Source: Odontesthes bonariensis (taxonomy: Eukaryota; Chordata; Actinopteri; Atheriniformes; Atherinopsidae). From it: a DNA stretch of 64,000 bases. The position numbers and the translations under genes are program-made. The notes under the pieces were generated by a model, which saw only the letters and a list, made by a program, of their open reading frames with translations, was not told the origin of the DNA and ran no database searches. Positions 1 to 56,560 of this stretch are shown here, piece after piece. Numbering within the stretch: position 1 is the stretch's first letter; every line of letters begins with the position of its first letter. The stretch covers positions 29,530,163 through 29,594,162 of the forward strand of contig NC_134510.1 in the NCBI RefSeq assembly GCF_027942865.1, given 5' to 3'.

Positions 1-598
1 CAGATGATGATGATCATTACCTTATCTGTTGGTTACCATTGAAGATCCCGAAATAGTAGTAATAGTAGTAGTAATTTCCAAATCCAAGTCCTTCCTTATT
101 TAGCGATGTAATCCAGTGACAGCGCTAGCAAGAGCAACTCGAAACGCTGAACTCCGGAGAGGAAATGTCAAACGAAACTGTAGATTTTTTTTAAAAGTCT
201 AACTCCTTGTTTGCTACTGGTAATCTAACTACCTGCCTGGTATAAGTAGCCTACACATATTTCCCGGTTTATGTAAGGCGCCTATCAACAAATATTTCAA
301 GTGATGTCGTGCCTGATTATAATGCGAGAATTTCAAACCGGACCTGTCACCATCATTCGTCCACCAAGTGATAGCCCCAGCATTTAGGTTGCCAGAGTTA
401 GACTACGATCAACTCAATCTTATAAATGTAATTGTGCAAACGTATTTGAAATACTTAATACATTTTGTGGAAAATTGTTTGTGGTAGTCTTGTCATGGTA
501 CTGTAGTGAAGTTCTGAAGTGGGCCCAAACTTTTTTTCTCTGAGGAAGGTTACCAAAAAGCTGCCCCTATTTCTCTGCATTATAGCCTATCGTCTATA

Positions 599-665
599 AT
601 AATAATAACAATAATAATTTAGTTTTATATAGCGCTTTTCAAGATACCCAAGGTCGCTTTACATT
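599..665 (-). repeat. Fragment of retrotransposon 3' tail (GCGCTATATAA type)
   Basis: On the minus strand this reads as a tail with AAAGCGACCTTGGGTATCTT and GCGCTATATAA followed by ATT repeats. That is the usual form of fish LINE/SINE 3' ends with an ATT microsatellite tail. Only the last 70 bp or so are recognisable. Confidence 0.55.
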
Positions 666-685
666 ACATGTAGGCATGTGTGTAA

Positions 686-686
<1 letters not shown>

Positions 687-743
<57 letters not shown>
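687..743. repeat. (TG)n dinucleotide microsatellite
   Basis: About 28 uninterrupted TG units, likely polymorphic. It follows directly on the LINE-like tail fragment. Confidence 0.97.
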
Positions 744-746
<3 letters not shown>

Positions 747-1882
747 GCAGGGGGTGAGGGGGTAAATTACACTGAATTTCAATAAAAACAAATTTCATTA
801 CATTCACTTTACTCTCATTTTATTATTACTGAGGTCGTTCAGAATCACCTGAGATGTTGATATGTTATGCAAAATAATACTTAAATATGCCTACAGTACT
901 ATAACTATCAATTTCAAGTTAAAAAGAGGAGTGAATATTTGTTCAGTCTCAAAATATCCTTTTTGATCCAGTTCAATGGTCGTCTATGGAATACATGAAT
1001 GAATAATTCCTAATGGATCACATATCATTTGAAAGAGCCATTTCCAATCTTTAAATAGAAAGAAACTTACAATGAACACTTGTCATTAGTTTTCAAGTTA
1101 TTCTTGGTTATTTGAAATGTTTCTCAAACTGCCCATTTCTTTCGGAATTCTCAGGAATCTGGGGCATTGTTGTAAAATTCTGTTGGGGTCTAGAGGGTTA
1201 AATGAAATGTTTGTCTGGATGGGTATTTATAACCACAGCCTTAAGCACAGAGTCAGAGTAGAAAGGTAGATTTGATACACATCCATTTGGTGGAAAGACA
1301 TTGTTTGCTGTAGGATGAGATAAGATGCTGAGATTCAGTGCTCACATTGTGCAATCTTTTAGGAGAGAGAGAGAGATTGTGCAATAGTTATCCAATCATT
1401 ATTCCCAGAAACTCCGCAGAACAGTCTGCTCTGGAGTTTTCAGAATACATTTCCTCTCTTAAAAAACTGCTGACTCACACACACCAATTTGGCTTTTTTT
1501 CTCCTATTTTTTCTCCATGGTGTACTCTGCAGGAGTAAACCATGACCTGATTAACTGCAGATCTTTAAAAAGATGAGTAAAGGATGATTATTCAAAGAAT
1601 TGGATCATTTTGTAATCACCGAATAATTAATTATATAATAAGCGATCAAATGATTACACATTCAAGACAACAAACACATTTCTTAAACAGAAAGAAAACA
1701 AAAGGACCAGTTTGACAATGCAGACACCACGAATGAAATAGCGGTTACCACACAATGAACCAGTCAAAGGAAAATAAAAGACACCAGAAGGACTCCCGTG
1801 ATAAAAATGCATGCATAGCATGTCAAATTAAACCTTCACTCAAAGTTTGAAGAATATAAAAATGAAAATGGATCTGCTGTCA

Positions 1883-24063
<22,181 letters not shown>

Positions 24064-25028
24064 TCCGGCGGTAGTTCCTTCTCTTTCTCTCCTTTTGTTC
24101 ACTCAAACGTGCAAGTTTCGGCCCTTCCTCTCCGGCAGTCCTCTCATTCCTCAGGCAGAATGGGGGGAAACTTGGTCGAGTCAATCCAGCTGTCTGAACG
24201 AAGTGAGCAGGAAATCCTTTCAAGCGCGTCCAAATGTGCAAGAAATGAAATAAAACAGTAGCAGCCTGTTGACTGAGGCTGCCGGTGGCTGCGGTCGGTC
24301 CCAATCGGAGTTAAATAAAAGGTGGCCGGGGGAATTTGGGCTAAAGTAAAGCAGGGAGGAGGAGGGAGCGAAGTTTCTCACTCCACGACACGCCACAGCT
24401 GATGCGCTGCTTGTGCGGATGATCCCACTGCTCTACGGACTGTACCATTGCAAACATGGGTATGGGGCCGCTATTAATGGTACTGTCTTTTAAATACTGC
24501 CGATATTCTGGGGTTATGTAAGACAAAGAAAGTTGCAAGTAAATTATATTGTGTCTTTGTAATGATCTTAAAATAAACTTCAACGCCAAATAAAAAAGTT
24601 TCAATCTGGAAAAACCAATTTGTCCCCCAGCTTTCTGATTGGTTCCTTCACAAAACTTCAACTGTTTTACAGTGGATTCACAGTTAAGATTGATAAACAT
24701 TTGCCTTGAATGGCAACCCTGTGGTCAGCGTGTGCCATGTAATGTTTAGATTATGATATTGCTGTCATTTTCCAACTGGTTTAAGCACTTTAGACCTGAA
24801 TAAACAAAATGCTGGCTCCTACATGTTTATTTCAGATATTTGTTGGAGAATTCCAATACATTTGCATCTGTCTGCCTAAATCTTATGCATTTTCATTTAG
24901 CATTAAGTTTTTCCACCCACAGAGTGGATGTCATGTCCACCTCCAACACAAATAAATACAGGTGCAGGGCAAAGCAAAATGAAAAGGGCAAGGTGAGCTG
25001 CAACACAAAGTTTCAGTGTTTAGTGTCT

Positions 25029-25098
25029 TCTAAATCTCAGATTTAGTATGTATGAAGATGGACGTCCATCTTCATACATACTAAATCTCAGATTCAGA
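25029..25098. repeat. 70-bp near-perfect spacerless palindrome
   Basis: Centre between 25063 and 25064. The inner 25 bp on each side pair perfectly and the 35-bp arms have two mismatches. The arms contain the paired stretches TTTAGTATGTATGAAGATGG and its complement. There is no loop, so in double-stranded DNA it could extrude as a cruciform. Confidence 0.93.
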
Positions 25099-26182
25099 TA
25101 AGTACAGGCAACAATGTACTGGAATCAACAGGTTAAGCAAGTCATTTATTTGAATGGAAAACACAAGATTATCCAGTCAGCCGTGTTTTTGTGTTGGTGA
25201 TTAATGTCTGATGCGTTTAACAAGTTACTCCACCCAACAGTCATTCTGTTTAGTCAGATAATGTTTTTTTTTTTCTAATCAAGGAATAAAAAAATATATT
25301 ACAGTGAAAATTGCCTTTGAATGGACCTTTGTTACATAAGAGCTTTAAGGTCTTCAGCAGGTCTCCTCATCTACCACCTGTGGATCTATCGGAGCATCTG
25401 CCGGGATGGGGGCTGGGTCAGGGGCTTTTTGGCACGCTTGAGAGGGGACACCCTGTCTAAAGGACCCTATTGGGGTTCTTTTGTGCAGCTGTTGAGTGGT
25501 GTTCACCCAAACCCCCATGAGCCACCTGTCATTGCAACTGGACAGTGGGGGACGTAGGAGGAAGTGGGGGTTAGTTGTGCTGCAGGGTGCATGTTTATTT
25601 CTTTCTTTTAAGTTTTCATCTTGAAAATAAAAAATAAAAAAATCGAAATGTTCCATTGCTTGTTAGTTCATGTAATCACATCACATTTGACTCAAATAAA
25701 TTGTTGTCCCAAAGATCTCTGCCCCTCTAATGTCATTACAGTCAGTGAATTTAAGAATTAGCTATGATTGAATCCCAGATAAGTTTGGTATTCAATTTGC
25801 TGATAAAAGAACAATTACAAGTCAGATTTTTCCACTTCTTTCAAGTCAAGGAACTATTGTAAGATAGTAGAAAACTGGTGTCTTCCTTTTCAAACAGAGC
25901 CAGAATCAAACAACACCAAAAATGATTTGTTCAGTTAAAAGAATAAGAAGAGTTTATCACCACCTTTCCTTTTAATTATCGTAAACTGAAAGATATAGAC
26001 AGATTACTGAGCTTCTGTTAAACCCTTTTTGTTTGTAACATGTTGGTCATAACTTTTGGAGCAACTTTCTTCATCATATGAAAGAAGAGTTTATAGAGGA
26101 CATTTTAAAATTCCGACCAAACGAATCCTTAAAGGTATGGTTATCCCTGACCCTCTCAAGAAAACCGATCCTTCTGAATTAT

Positions 26183-26238
26183 GATGGTTGTACTTTTTTT
26201 AAAAGAGTAAAAACTCTTTTTAAAAAAGTGCAACCATC
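26183..26238. repeat. 26-bp-arm hairpin with 4-nt loop
   Basis: Left arm 26183-26208 begins GATGGTTGTAC and right arm 26213-26238 ends GTGCAACCATC. Twenty-four of 26 positions are Watson-Crick pairs, one is a G-U wobble and one a mismatch, around AAAA. The size is pre-miRNA-like, but the stem core is A/T homopolymer, so a small inverted-repeat element is equally likely. Confidence 0.85.
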
Positions 26239-26519
26239 TCAAAAGACAAATTATTCAAGTCATAAACAATAGTTTTTAAAACGTTTTTACGTGAAAAAAA
26301 CAAAACTACGTTAAACTCATCAACATATATGCACTCTGCAGATTTTTAAATTGTGCTCCCTGTTACATCAAATTGATTTTTGCTGTCTCTAAATGAGTGT
26401 TCAGTCGTGAAGAGAAATTAAAGTATAATAGTTTAAAGAGATCTATATCTCTAACATCTAAATATATGAACTATCTGTAGAGTGAAACCAGTTATATAGA
26501 CCAATTAACGGAGGTTATT

Positions 26520-26680
26520 AGGGAGAGGCAAGTTGGTCTATTTGGGCCCTGCAGATGTTTCACCTCTCATCCTAGTGGTGCCTGTGAGTACAATGGCCTC
26601 ATAGGAATACTTGGAAATCCCCATCAGCCAGTTAGAACTGAGTGTTGGAGGAGAAGTGAAATATTTTCAAGAATTAAAAT
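26520..26680. repeat. Possible dispersed fish repeat fragment
   Basis: Contains GATGTTTCACCTCTCATCC, a string I associate with a common interspersed repeat of teleost genomes. The boundaries and class are not determined. Confidence 0.3.
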
Positions 26681-29649
26681 GATGCCAAGTTAGGATGATT
26701 ATGCTCTGGGTGCCTAAGAATCTAAAAATTTAAAGTATATTCCTAAAAATTGCTCATTAGTTTGATCTATGAGCAGTCATACTTTCATATGTCTTCTAAT
26801 AACCAGCTGTTTGTTCTGATTACATTTTTTATTCATTTTTGCGAAAAGGAAAAATGTGGCAGAAAACTTTATGGGTCAGCGCTGCAGTAGACCTGGAACT
26901 TGCTCTAGCAGTACGATAAGATAATTAAAGGGCCGGGGATGAAAGCGAACCTCAGTGTCAGGAGTCATGTTTCTTTATATCACATACCAGTGTAATTTAC
27001 TGTGCTAATGAGCCATCCAAAAAGGCAAAAGAAGCTCAGTTTTCCACCATTAACTGGACTTAAGATGTGTTTAAATGTTGCATGACTTCAGAAAGTTCTG
27101 CAGACTGAAACTATGGTGTCTAGTGGTGCCTTTATTCTTTTTTTTTATCCTTTTACTCTTGTGTACTTTTAATGTCTTTGTTTTTAACTTTTTGTTAGAA
27201 GCCTATCAACATGTCTCACTCAAGCAATCTCACTACACAGGAAGTGGGGGAGCCTCTTGTCCTCTATCCTTCTCTCGTTACTCAAGAAAGGACTTCATTC
27301 TGGAGCTGCAGCTGCACTCTGCTTCACAAAAAACGACCCCCCCCCCCCATACCACACACACACAACCATACACATATCTCATTAAACTGCCTTTGATCGC
27401 TGTGAGCAGTTCATTCCCTGACAGAGGACTGTTAAGAGAGTAAACAAAAATCGTCACCATGAAAATGATTGCATCAGTAAACGCACTTCCTGAAAACAAA
27501 AGGAACAACTGGAGAGACTATGAAGGAAAGATGAAAAGGATCAAAGGAACCAAGAGATGGTTTGAGACCCGCTAAGAGATTATGTAGGACTGCAGAAACT
27601 GCAGAGAAAAAACAAAGAGCTTCTAATGAAAGCCAGTTGTGTCTCCTCCGCTATGCCTCTTTGGGTGTCTGGCTGCTTAAACAGGACCCAACACGACTGC
27701 TGCTTCTGAAACGTACAGTCAAAGAAGAGGAGCAAGTCACCACTGTGAATTAGAAGTTTTTGGAAATGGACAAGCTACAACTCCCTGCAGAAGTTAATCG
27801 TTTGAATATCATAGAAGCAATCTCATATATTTTGAAAATTGGACAGCAAACTTACAAAAGTAGCTCTGTCCATAAATCAATGACGTAAATTTCTAGGTTT
27901 TTCTTTAACCACTGTTTTAAAACAGGTGGAGTTTAGGTTTTGAGAAAAACTATAGATCATATCAAATTATATGAAAACAGTATCACTATCATACATCAAT
28001 AACAGTCTAGTAGCTCAGTGAGAAAGTGTTCAAACCTGCATGAAAGTATGCATACAATGAGAATGCTAACTTGCTGATACTTGATAGGTAAAACTTGCCA
28101 TCGTATCCATCAGTTAGCTAGTATATACGTATTAGTTTAGAAAAACACGTTTGATCATAAACCGTGGTATTGAATAATATATTTATGTCAATCAGTAGTT
28201 TTACTCAAACTCATTAATACTAAGACAGAAGATCCCTAAACTCAGAAGGCTTTGTCCAGCGAGGACTGAATGTTTGCACCAAATATTATCAAATAGTATC
28301 AAATTTAAGACACAAAGTCTTACAAAGTCTACTCAAAGATGTGCATTGAAATTGTAAATAAGATACATTATAGTTATAGAATATTGTAATCATCTAAACA
28401 AATCTACGTTTGAGCCTTCCCTTTAACAAAAGAAAGAGCTCATATATTCCTCCTGTTCCAAGGAGCATGGTCACCACTGCTATCGCCAGCCCGTCTGGAG
28501 GTCAGCTACTATGAATGGCAAGGGTAACCCAGAGCCTAGTAATGAAATAACAATAGCAGGAATGTTCAGAATGTCCCCAGAGAGCACTTACCAAGCCCAT
28601 GGTATAGACTACTCAATACATAATCTCTGCCTTTAGCAAATGCTGTATTTTAAGCAGCAGGGGAAGGATAGCATAAGGAAAAGGTGTCAATGCCACTAAT
28701 CAACTCGATGGATTTACTGCTGAAACCTTTTTTTGCACTTGCTAAATGTGGGGCAGCTAAGACTGATCACTCTTTAGTGATGTCAGTACAACACGTAGAA
28801 CAATTGTCGGCTAAGTTTCTGTCATGTTTCACTATTTTAGCAACCACAACATTGTTTCAACTGAGCAGGTCACCTGCAAATGTATGGGTACCAGATGAAT
28901 TACAACCATGCTGTGTTTCCTTTCATGAACTGTGTTTTAATCATGTCCTACTTCTCACAGTACATGTGTGTATAAGTTCTGGTAGAGATAGGAAAAGAAA
29001 GGGTGAAGATGTTTTTTTTGTGTGTTACTCTCTGTAGCGATAGGAAGAAAGAAGTTTGAATGGAATCATCTGGATTTAGTCTGCTTCTCACTGTGAGTTG
29101 GACTTTTGATTGAATATCTCCATCTATTGTATGCACAAGTAGTGGTAAGAATTAGTGATAGACCATAAGATGTAATTTATTATGCCTACTTATGTAATTC
29201 CCCTTTTAGATAAATAAAGTATTTTCCACTTTATCCTACCAATAACCATTGGTATAGGTTACTGGGGAATGTCCAAGAAGAGGTGAGCAGTCTGTCTCAG
29301 GCTTAGCAGAAAGAGATAAACAACCTCATTCTAATCTATAGCCAATTTAGAATCACCAATTAACATGACATGCATGTTGTTCCTGCTGACAGGAGGGATG
29401 AAGCACCTAGAGTAAACCAACACTGGCATAGAGGGAACATATAAACAACTCTTGATTGTCCCCAAAATCTTGTTGGTGTGGTCAGATATTGGGTTGACAT
29501 CACCTCAACCTATAAAAACACATTTTTTTCTTAACTTTCAACCCAACATCAGCTATGCAATCAGGAAATCATTTATGTTGATAATTGTCAAGAATCAAAC
29601 AGGCAACTTTAATCTGGAAGTAGAAGTATTTTCTTGGCTTCTAGTTCTG

Positions 29650-30766
29650 CATTGAGGAACCTTGGAGTTATTTTTGACCAGAATTTATCATTTGACTCGC
29701 ATATAAAACAGGTTTCTAGGACTGCTTTCTTTCATCTTCGTAATATTGTTAAAATCAGGAACATCTTGTCAAGATAGTAGTTTACAGTAGATTACAGTAG
29801 TCAAGATTGGACTACTGTAATTCTTTATTATTGGGCTGTCCCACATATTCTCTGAAAAGCCTTCAGCTGATCCAAAATGCTGCAGCCAGAGTTCTGATGA
29901 GAACTAAGAGGAGAGCTCATATTTCTCCAGTTTTACCTTCTCTTCATTGGCTCCCTGTTAAATTCAGAATAGAATTTAAGATTCTTCTCCTCACATATAA
30001 AGCTCTTAATGACCGAGATCTATCATATCTTAAAGATCTCATTATAAGATATTTTCCTAACAGAGCACTTCGTTCCCAAACTGCCCCTCTCTTGTGGAAT
30101 AAGCTGCCAGTAAATGTCCAGGAAGCAGACACCCTTTCCACTTTTAATACTTTCCTTTTTGATAAAGCTTATAGTTAGGGATGGCTCAGGGGATCCTGAA
30201 ACATCCCATAGTTAAGCTGCTATAGGCCCAGACTGCTGGGGGAGCTCATCTGTCACACTTTTCCTCACTTTACTCTCTTTTCCCCCCCATTTAATTTCTC
30301 AAATGATATTATGTACATGTGACATTATTGTGGTCATTAACTCGTGTTTCCCTGTTCCAACAGGTATCCTTTGAATGGTGTTACGGTGTTTTTTTCCCCC
30401 TCTTTTCTGTCTTCTCAAACAAACCCCAGCTGGTCGAGGCGGGTGGCCACCCTTCCTGAGTCTGGTTCTGCCAGAGGTTTCTTCCTGTTAAAAGGGAATC
30501 GTTCCTTTCCACAGTCGCCTCAGGCACGCTCAGGACGGGAGATTGGACTGAAGACACGTTTCGGTGCAATCTGTTTGGTTTCCTTAGCCAGGAAATTGTT
30601 TTTGAATTGGCTCTATATGAATGAATTGGATAATTTTATAAATAATTATGATTACAATGAATTGAATTCCAATTGGCTTGAATTGGACTTTATTATTTAA
30701 GTGCCTTGAGATGATATTTGTTGTATTTGGCGCTATATAAATAAAAATGAATTGAATTGAATTGAA
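29650..30766 (+). mobile_element. L2/CR1-type LINE, 3' fragment with decayed reverse transcriptase
   Basis: The 5' end reads NLGVIFDQNLSFDSHIK and then stops; after a frame break, 29807-30178 reads DYCNSLLLG, LQLIQNAAARVL and SLHWLPVKFRI, the conserved C-terminal tail of L2-type non-LTR reverse transcriptases. The stretch between LRSQ and LLWNKLP is shorter than the family norm, suggesting an internal deletion. The 3' untranslated part ends with GCGCTATATAAATAAA and GAATT repeats, the usual tail of fish L2/Maui elements. It is truncated at the 5' end and cannot be autonomous. Confidence 0.88.
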
Positions 30767-33700
30767 CAAGAGACAGTTGCTGAAACATTCCCCAACACCC
30801 TCGCTTCATCTGTCAAAGTGCCCTCAGGCAAGATACTGAACTCCACATTCGTTACTCTCATGTAGGCCATCGTGCAAAAAAATGCTACTAGATAAATGTA
30901 GCATAATGTAAAGAAACTCCACTCCCTTCACCACTCCACCCATTTAATGATGTCATTATTCAGGACTTTTTTTGTGAGGCATTTGTGCTAACCACTGCAC
31001 CACCCATACCAGAACTCCATTCAAGTCAGGAAGTTTCGCAGGAGGCACCTTGAAAAATAACATTCAAAACAACAGCACCAGAGACTGAGATATCTTGACT
31101 TTTAGTCCCTAATCCCTTGTGATAGTAAAGCTCCAAAACTATTGCATTTTTCAAAATCTACAGAGCTTTTTCTAGACCAACAAAGGCTCACAGCCACAAC
31201 ATTAAAACTGCTGGCAAATGGAAAAACACTGCTTATCTTGTTACAAAGCAATTTCAAGCGAGGAAACCTGCATTCTAGCATTCACTTAGATGTCCCCCAC
31301 CCTCTTACAGTACTGGCATCCCCCAGGAGAACAGCAGTCAACCCTGCAAAAACAGCTTAGGAACACTACACAGAGTCTGAGGCGCTCACCCAGCTTTGAA
31401 ACTCTCCAGATCCTAAACTGAGAGGATCTTTTGACATGTGTGGGAAGTGAGCCCAATGCAAAAAGTCCCCACCCCATCCCACGGGCCCAAAGGATCCATT
31501 GCTTACGTTGTGCTTCTAGACACAACAGACAGTTTAAAGTAATGTACACCTTTACATTTGCAAACCAATTCTGACTCCCTCCTAAGAAAAAATAAAAAAA
31601 TATATTTTCTGTATCAAATCCAAAACAGAACAGCAGTTGTTATTTGCTGTCCTGTCTCATTCAATGATTAACAATTCATTTTGTTCATAGTTTGTCTTTT
31701 ATAAATGTTATATTAATTTGAAGTGTTCTCTATATGACAGACAATAAATATTGCAGTTAATGGAGGCTAACCACTGCTCAAACACTTCTTGCAGTGCTGT
31801 CCTCTGAGCCGTCTTTCCTGGCCTCTCAACAACAGGTGGTTTTAACAGAGACTTAGTCTGCTGTCCTCCGCGATGAGCAAGATTCCACAGCAGTATGTCT
31901 CAAACAGCAGAAAGCCTCGCAGACCATGACGTAATGTTATACAACATGCTATCAGTTCGAAACAGGGCCAAAACACGTGGAGTTGGCTCCTGTCTCTGCT
32001 CACCCCTGGGGCCCCTCACTATTCTCCTTTTCCTCGTCTCTTTCTCCCTCACCCTCAACCCCTCCACCTCCCTTCTGCTCCACCGCACTCTCTGTTTATG
32101 AGTGCATGAATCGCTCCATTTCACAACTCCCAGCCAACTACCAATCCCACAACTGCTTCAATAATAGAGGTTTCCCCCCTCCCTGGGCTTTTATTTCCAT
32201 GACAACTCACAATGAGGAGAGAGGGAAATAGCAGAGACAGGAAAAAAATGGGAATGAGAGGGTGGGAGTGCTTTCCCTTGACCACTGATTGCATTTGAAC
32301 GAAGGGAAGCTTTGACTATATTGCACTGAGTTTAGGTGAGGCTAAACTGACCAGTCAAGAGAACACAGGCAGTAGGAATGGCCTGTTATCATGCAAGAAG
32401 TCTTTTAAAGAGCAAAACAAGAAATGTCAATTCAATTTGAAGAAATAAAATAGATACTTAATAAATCTAGAAGCTGTGGATTCAATTCGGCAACTATTGC
32501 TACATGTTTATCATTTAGTGTCAAGATGCAGAAACTATAATATTATGTTTCAGCTGTTAATTTAGCATATTTGCATGCAAAAGTGCTAAACAGCACAATA
32601 AAAGAACATCTGAGGTTGATGGGATTGTTGTCTTTCCAGGTAACTGGTAACAAAAAATAAATAAATTGGCTGATTAAAAGTGCAGCCCAGTTGTGCAAGT
32701 CTAAGGATCTGTACAGTTATATCCAACAAACATAAGCACCCAACAATCAAGAGTTACATTCTTTAGAAAAACCTACAAATTACATTTTTAATCTAATAAT
32801 AATACAGTACCTTAATAACAAATTAACCTACTGTCTTTGTCATTTATGAATAGGTGTAAAGGTCACAGGGTCATCCCACTGCTCTAGAAATCATTGATTC
32901 TGTGTCATAAGAGTGAGTGGCTTTTAGAGTGTTACAAATACAACAGAGATTAACGATGGGTGAAAGGTCTTGAGGTCAAACCCCAGCAGAGCTTTGCAGC
33001 ACACACATACATGCTCTTACATGTACAACCTTACATAGGATTAATTTTTAATTCAAGATAAGAGCCAGGATTAATCCCACACAGAGCTGGTGAAAGGACG
33101 TTTCTGTCCAGCTGTAACTATCACACTAACACGGAAAGCCGTTACTCTAGTCTCTGTATCTGTTTACCTTTAAAACTACAGTAGCTGCTCCCTATGGGCT
33201 GCTCTTTCGATGCAGAGTGGGGAACAAAAGAAACAACACTGTTGGCATCCAGTTAATTGCTTGTAAAAATGATCCTTAACTCCTCCTGAGGGTAATAAAG
33301 ATAGCAAAAAATACATCAAATGCCCCTGGGGAATCCAAATAACTCAGCAGCACAACAAGAGTTGCATGCTTGTGTGTCGAAAATTCCAAAATAAAATCTG
33401 TGAATGAACTTCCAGCTCAGAAAGTGTCAACAACTTTTAGGTTTTTGATAGCAATGCAAAGAATGTGTTTCTAACCTGTCATGTGATCATTCTGCACATT
33501 TATTGCATCGTAAAAGGTAAAATGTGCTGTAGGAACACCTGATCTGCAAATGTTTGTAGAATGAGTGCATAAGCACTTTAAATTTCAAAGACCTACAACA
33601 TGTAAAAGCAGCACAGCAGTTTTCGCGTGAGCACTATTTGAAAGATAGTCATAAAAACAAATGCTGAATCGTGTCTGCACTCTGCACTTCAACATAATTT

Positions 33701-35952
33701 ACATTTTAGGGCAGCTGGAAAAGTCTGTCACATGCTGTAACCCCCATTTGTCAAATTTAGCTTTCATGCATGTTGCCATAAACTGATCCCAGGACAGTGG
33801 GGTCACCTGTCCTATTGGAGGTTGCAAAGAAAGAGAGTGGGCTAAGTAATCCCTGAGGTTGGCCTCTCAGTGTGGTGCCCTCAATCCCCCCAAAAGCCTG
33901 CCCAAATCCCCTTGATAGCAGTTCCCATTATTTGCCTATCAGTGGTTTAGCTTCACCTTCAGACAGAACAGAGATGGGAGGGATTTAGGTTAGACTAAGA
34001 AAAGCAGAGAGCTAAAGTGTAGAGATAGATCTTTAAATGCAGAAAACAGATTAATAAGAAAGAGGGACAACTACAATTCATTTTTTGAAAGTATAATAAA
34101 AGGGAGATAAATTCAAACTCTATAGCAAAAGTTTTTGATTGAAAACAATAAAAACAAAGTAACCTCAATTACTATAAGTTCAGTACATAATCTGTGCCGA
34201 ACTAATATATCTCATCCCAGCTAATAGTTTGTATCTCTCTTCCAAGACCATCCTGATTCTGCGTTGTAAAGCTTATTAAAGGAGGAGGGTGCACTCACTT
34301 TACATTCAACTGTCCGTACAAGGAAATGAGTTTGATGTGGCAGCTGCTGTGTTGTAGCAATAAGGCTCAATGACTCATAGTTAACACACCGCCCATTAGC
34401 ATAAGCAGTCACCTAATGTCAATTTACCTGCCTTGGTGGACTGATGTGAAGGGAAAGGATGCTGGCAAACTGAATTTGGCTGATAACATCTGAGTATTAA
34501 TTTTCTGTCTGACCCCATTCCAAAAATGCCCGATTTGAACTATTGAGCTTCTTTCTCATTTCTTTAGCATTCACTAAATTATTGCAGAGGGAAATCAAAG
34601 CTGTTGATCTTAATGGTGAAAGTGGGACGGTGAGCTTTTTTTTTTTTTTTTTCAGACCTTCAGACACAAAGAGGATCAGGAATCTGAGTATAAGTGAAAG
34701 GGAAATGCAACGCGTTTTTCAGAGCTACTCACAGATTTTATGTTATGTTGTGTTCACGTTGCCACCACAGGATGCATTTTCTTCACGGACCAAATGTCAA
34801 CTTGTATTCAAGGTCACCACACCTCCACACAACATTATTGTTAAGTTTTAACCCCATTATACAGAACATATAATGTGCCCATGGATACTCAAAATGTAGA
34901 AAATGACTGATCCCAGTGACCAATAGTTACCAAACTCATCTTCTCAATAAAGTCATATCCCAACCGACAAAGGCTAGAGCTAACATGCATACGGTATATC
35001 ACAATCCTGTGGTGATACACCTGGTTGGAGGGGCTTGTCATCTATGACATTAATTCCTTATTGCTGCAATCCTGATCTTTGCCTTCTGCTCTTATTATAG
35101 TGACTCATGCTCAATATCTTAAGTTAAAAGCTTAACCTCACTTACTCAAATGGTAAAAAAACTGAGGATCAAACTAAATGGTTTAACAAAAAAGTACTCA
35201 CCCAGACTATCCAAAAGTCAAACAGTAGACCCATTGTAGTCAAACACACAGATACGCCAACACACAAAGTTCATGTCACTGTTTCTAAGGAGATGTCAAT
35301 ATTATGAAACCAAATGAAGAAACACATGAGGGATTTAAAGATTGCTCTCCACTTAATCACTTCTTCCAGTCAACGTCACTCCCTCAGAAAAAGCTCTCCC
35401 TGTTATAAACAGATGGATGCATGCAGATAACAAGACAGTCTGAGATATGAAATGTTCTTCTTTATCATGTCAATACATTTTACACAGTATTTATAGTAAA
35501 AAATAACCCATGTTTTCCCTCAGAATGCAGAGGCATCCCTCTTAAAATATCTCTCATAACTTAACCCTGCTTAGTTTTCTATAAAACACTGTAAACAACA
35601 TCACAAAAAGACATCAAAATGCATCCTATTTGTTTGCTAGCATAATAATACTCTTCTCGGCAACTTTTTATATAGACATAATCTCGCCAAAACCCTGAGA
35701 AAAATAAAAAAAAGTTACTGGAAAGAATTGGCGTATTAGTGAAGATTATTGGATTCTCTCTTACATGCACGAGAACTGGAAGATTTGTCAGTATTAAGAA
35801 AAAAATAAAAATAAATTCACACTTAAACAATGTAACAAAAACCAGTCTTTCTTCACATCAGCTTCCAGAACTGTCAGTGCCCCTGTTCCTCCAGATCAAA
35901 CAGGGCCAGCCTGTCAATAATCCCATCCTTTGATGCACAACATCAGCAGCCA

Positions 35953-56287
<20,335 letters not shown>

Positions 56288-56560
56288 GTTCTGTCCGATT
56301 CCGCAGCTCAAACTCAATGCATGTCCTTCGCTGGGACTCACTGAATTAAAAAACGCAGTGGCACGGTTGCCTGTTCTTGTAATTCCCCAGGTGTGCCGCC
56401 GCCGCCTCCACTCTCACCACATTTCCACAAACACTCCCAGGACTCCTCTCCTCTCCGCTCGGCCCGCCCCTCCCTTCCTCCCCTCCTTTCCTCCCCTCCT
56501 CTCCTCTCCTCTCCTCTCCTCCCCCGTCCTGCTCCGCCCGTCGGCGAGACCGAAACTCAA
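56288..56560 (-). promoter_or_regulatory. map3k6: map3k6 5' region: CpG-rich leader and pyrimidine-rich upstream sequence
   Basis: CpG-rich sequence runs from exon 1 to about 56550, with a CTCCT repeat at 56491-56525. The frame stays open upstream of the chosen ATG, and TTTTTTAATTCAG at about 56343-56355 (minus strand) could be an acceptor from an upstream non-coding exon. The transcription start is not located. Confidence 0.5.
56491..56525. repeat. (CTCCT)n pentanucleotide repeat
   Basis: About six CTCCT-type units in a 100-bp C/T-only stretch just upstream of map3k6. Purine/pyrimidine asymmetry of this kind can form triplex DNA. Confidence 0.9.

Larger units (their letters stand above)
24450..35952. 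other. Intergenic region between map3k6 3' end and map7d1 5' end
   Basis: About 11.5 kb lying downstream of map3k6 and upstream of map7d1, including the map3k6 3' untranslated region near its right end. Recognisable contents are the palindrome at 25029-25098, the hairpin at 26183-26238, a possible dispersed repeat at 26520-26680, and the LINE 3' end at 29650-30766. Short open frames here resemble no protein I know. Confidence 0.6.

Noticed and set aside
25354..25656. Open frame of about 100 codons on the minus strand
   Set aside because: It resembles no protein family I know, has no splice or promoter support, and is in an AT-rich intergenic stretch.
27340..27380. C tract followed by CA-rich sequence as a possible telomere-like or regulatory repeat
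   Set aside because: Simple low-complexity sequence with no telomere unit.
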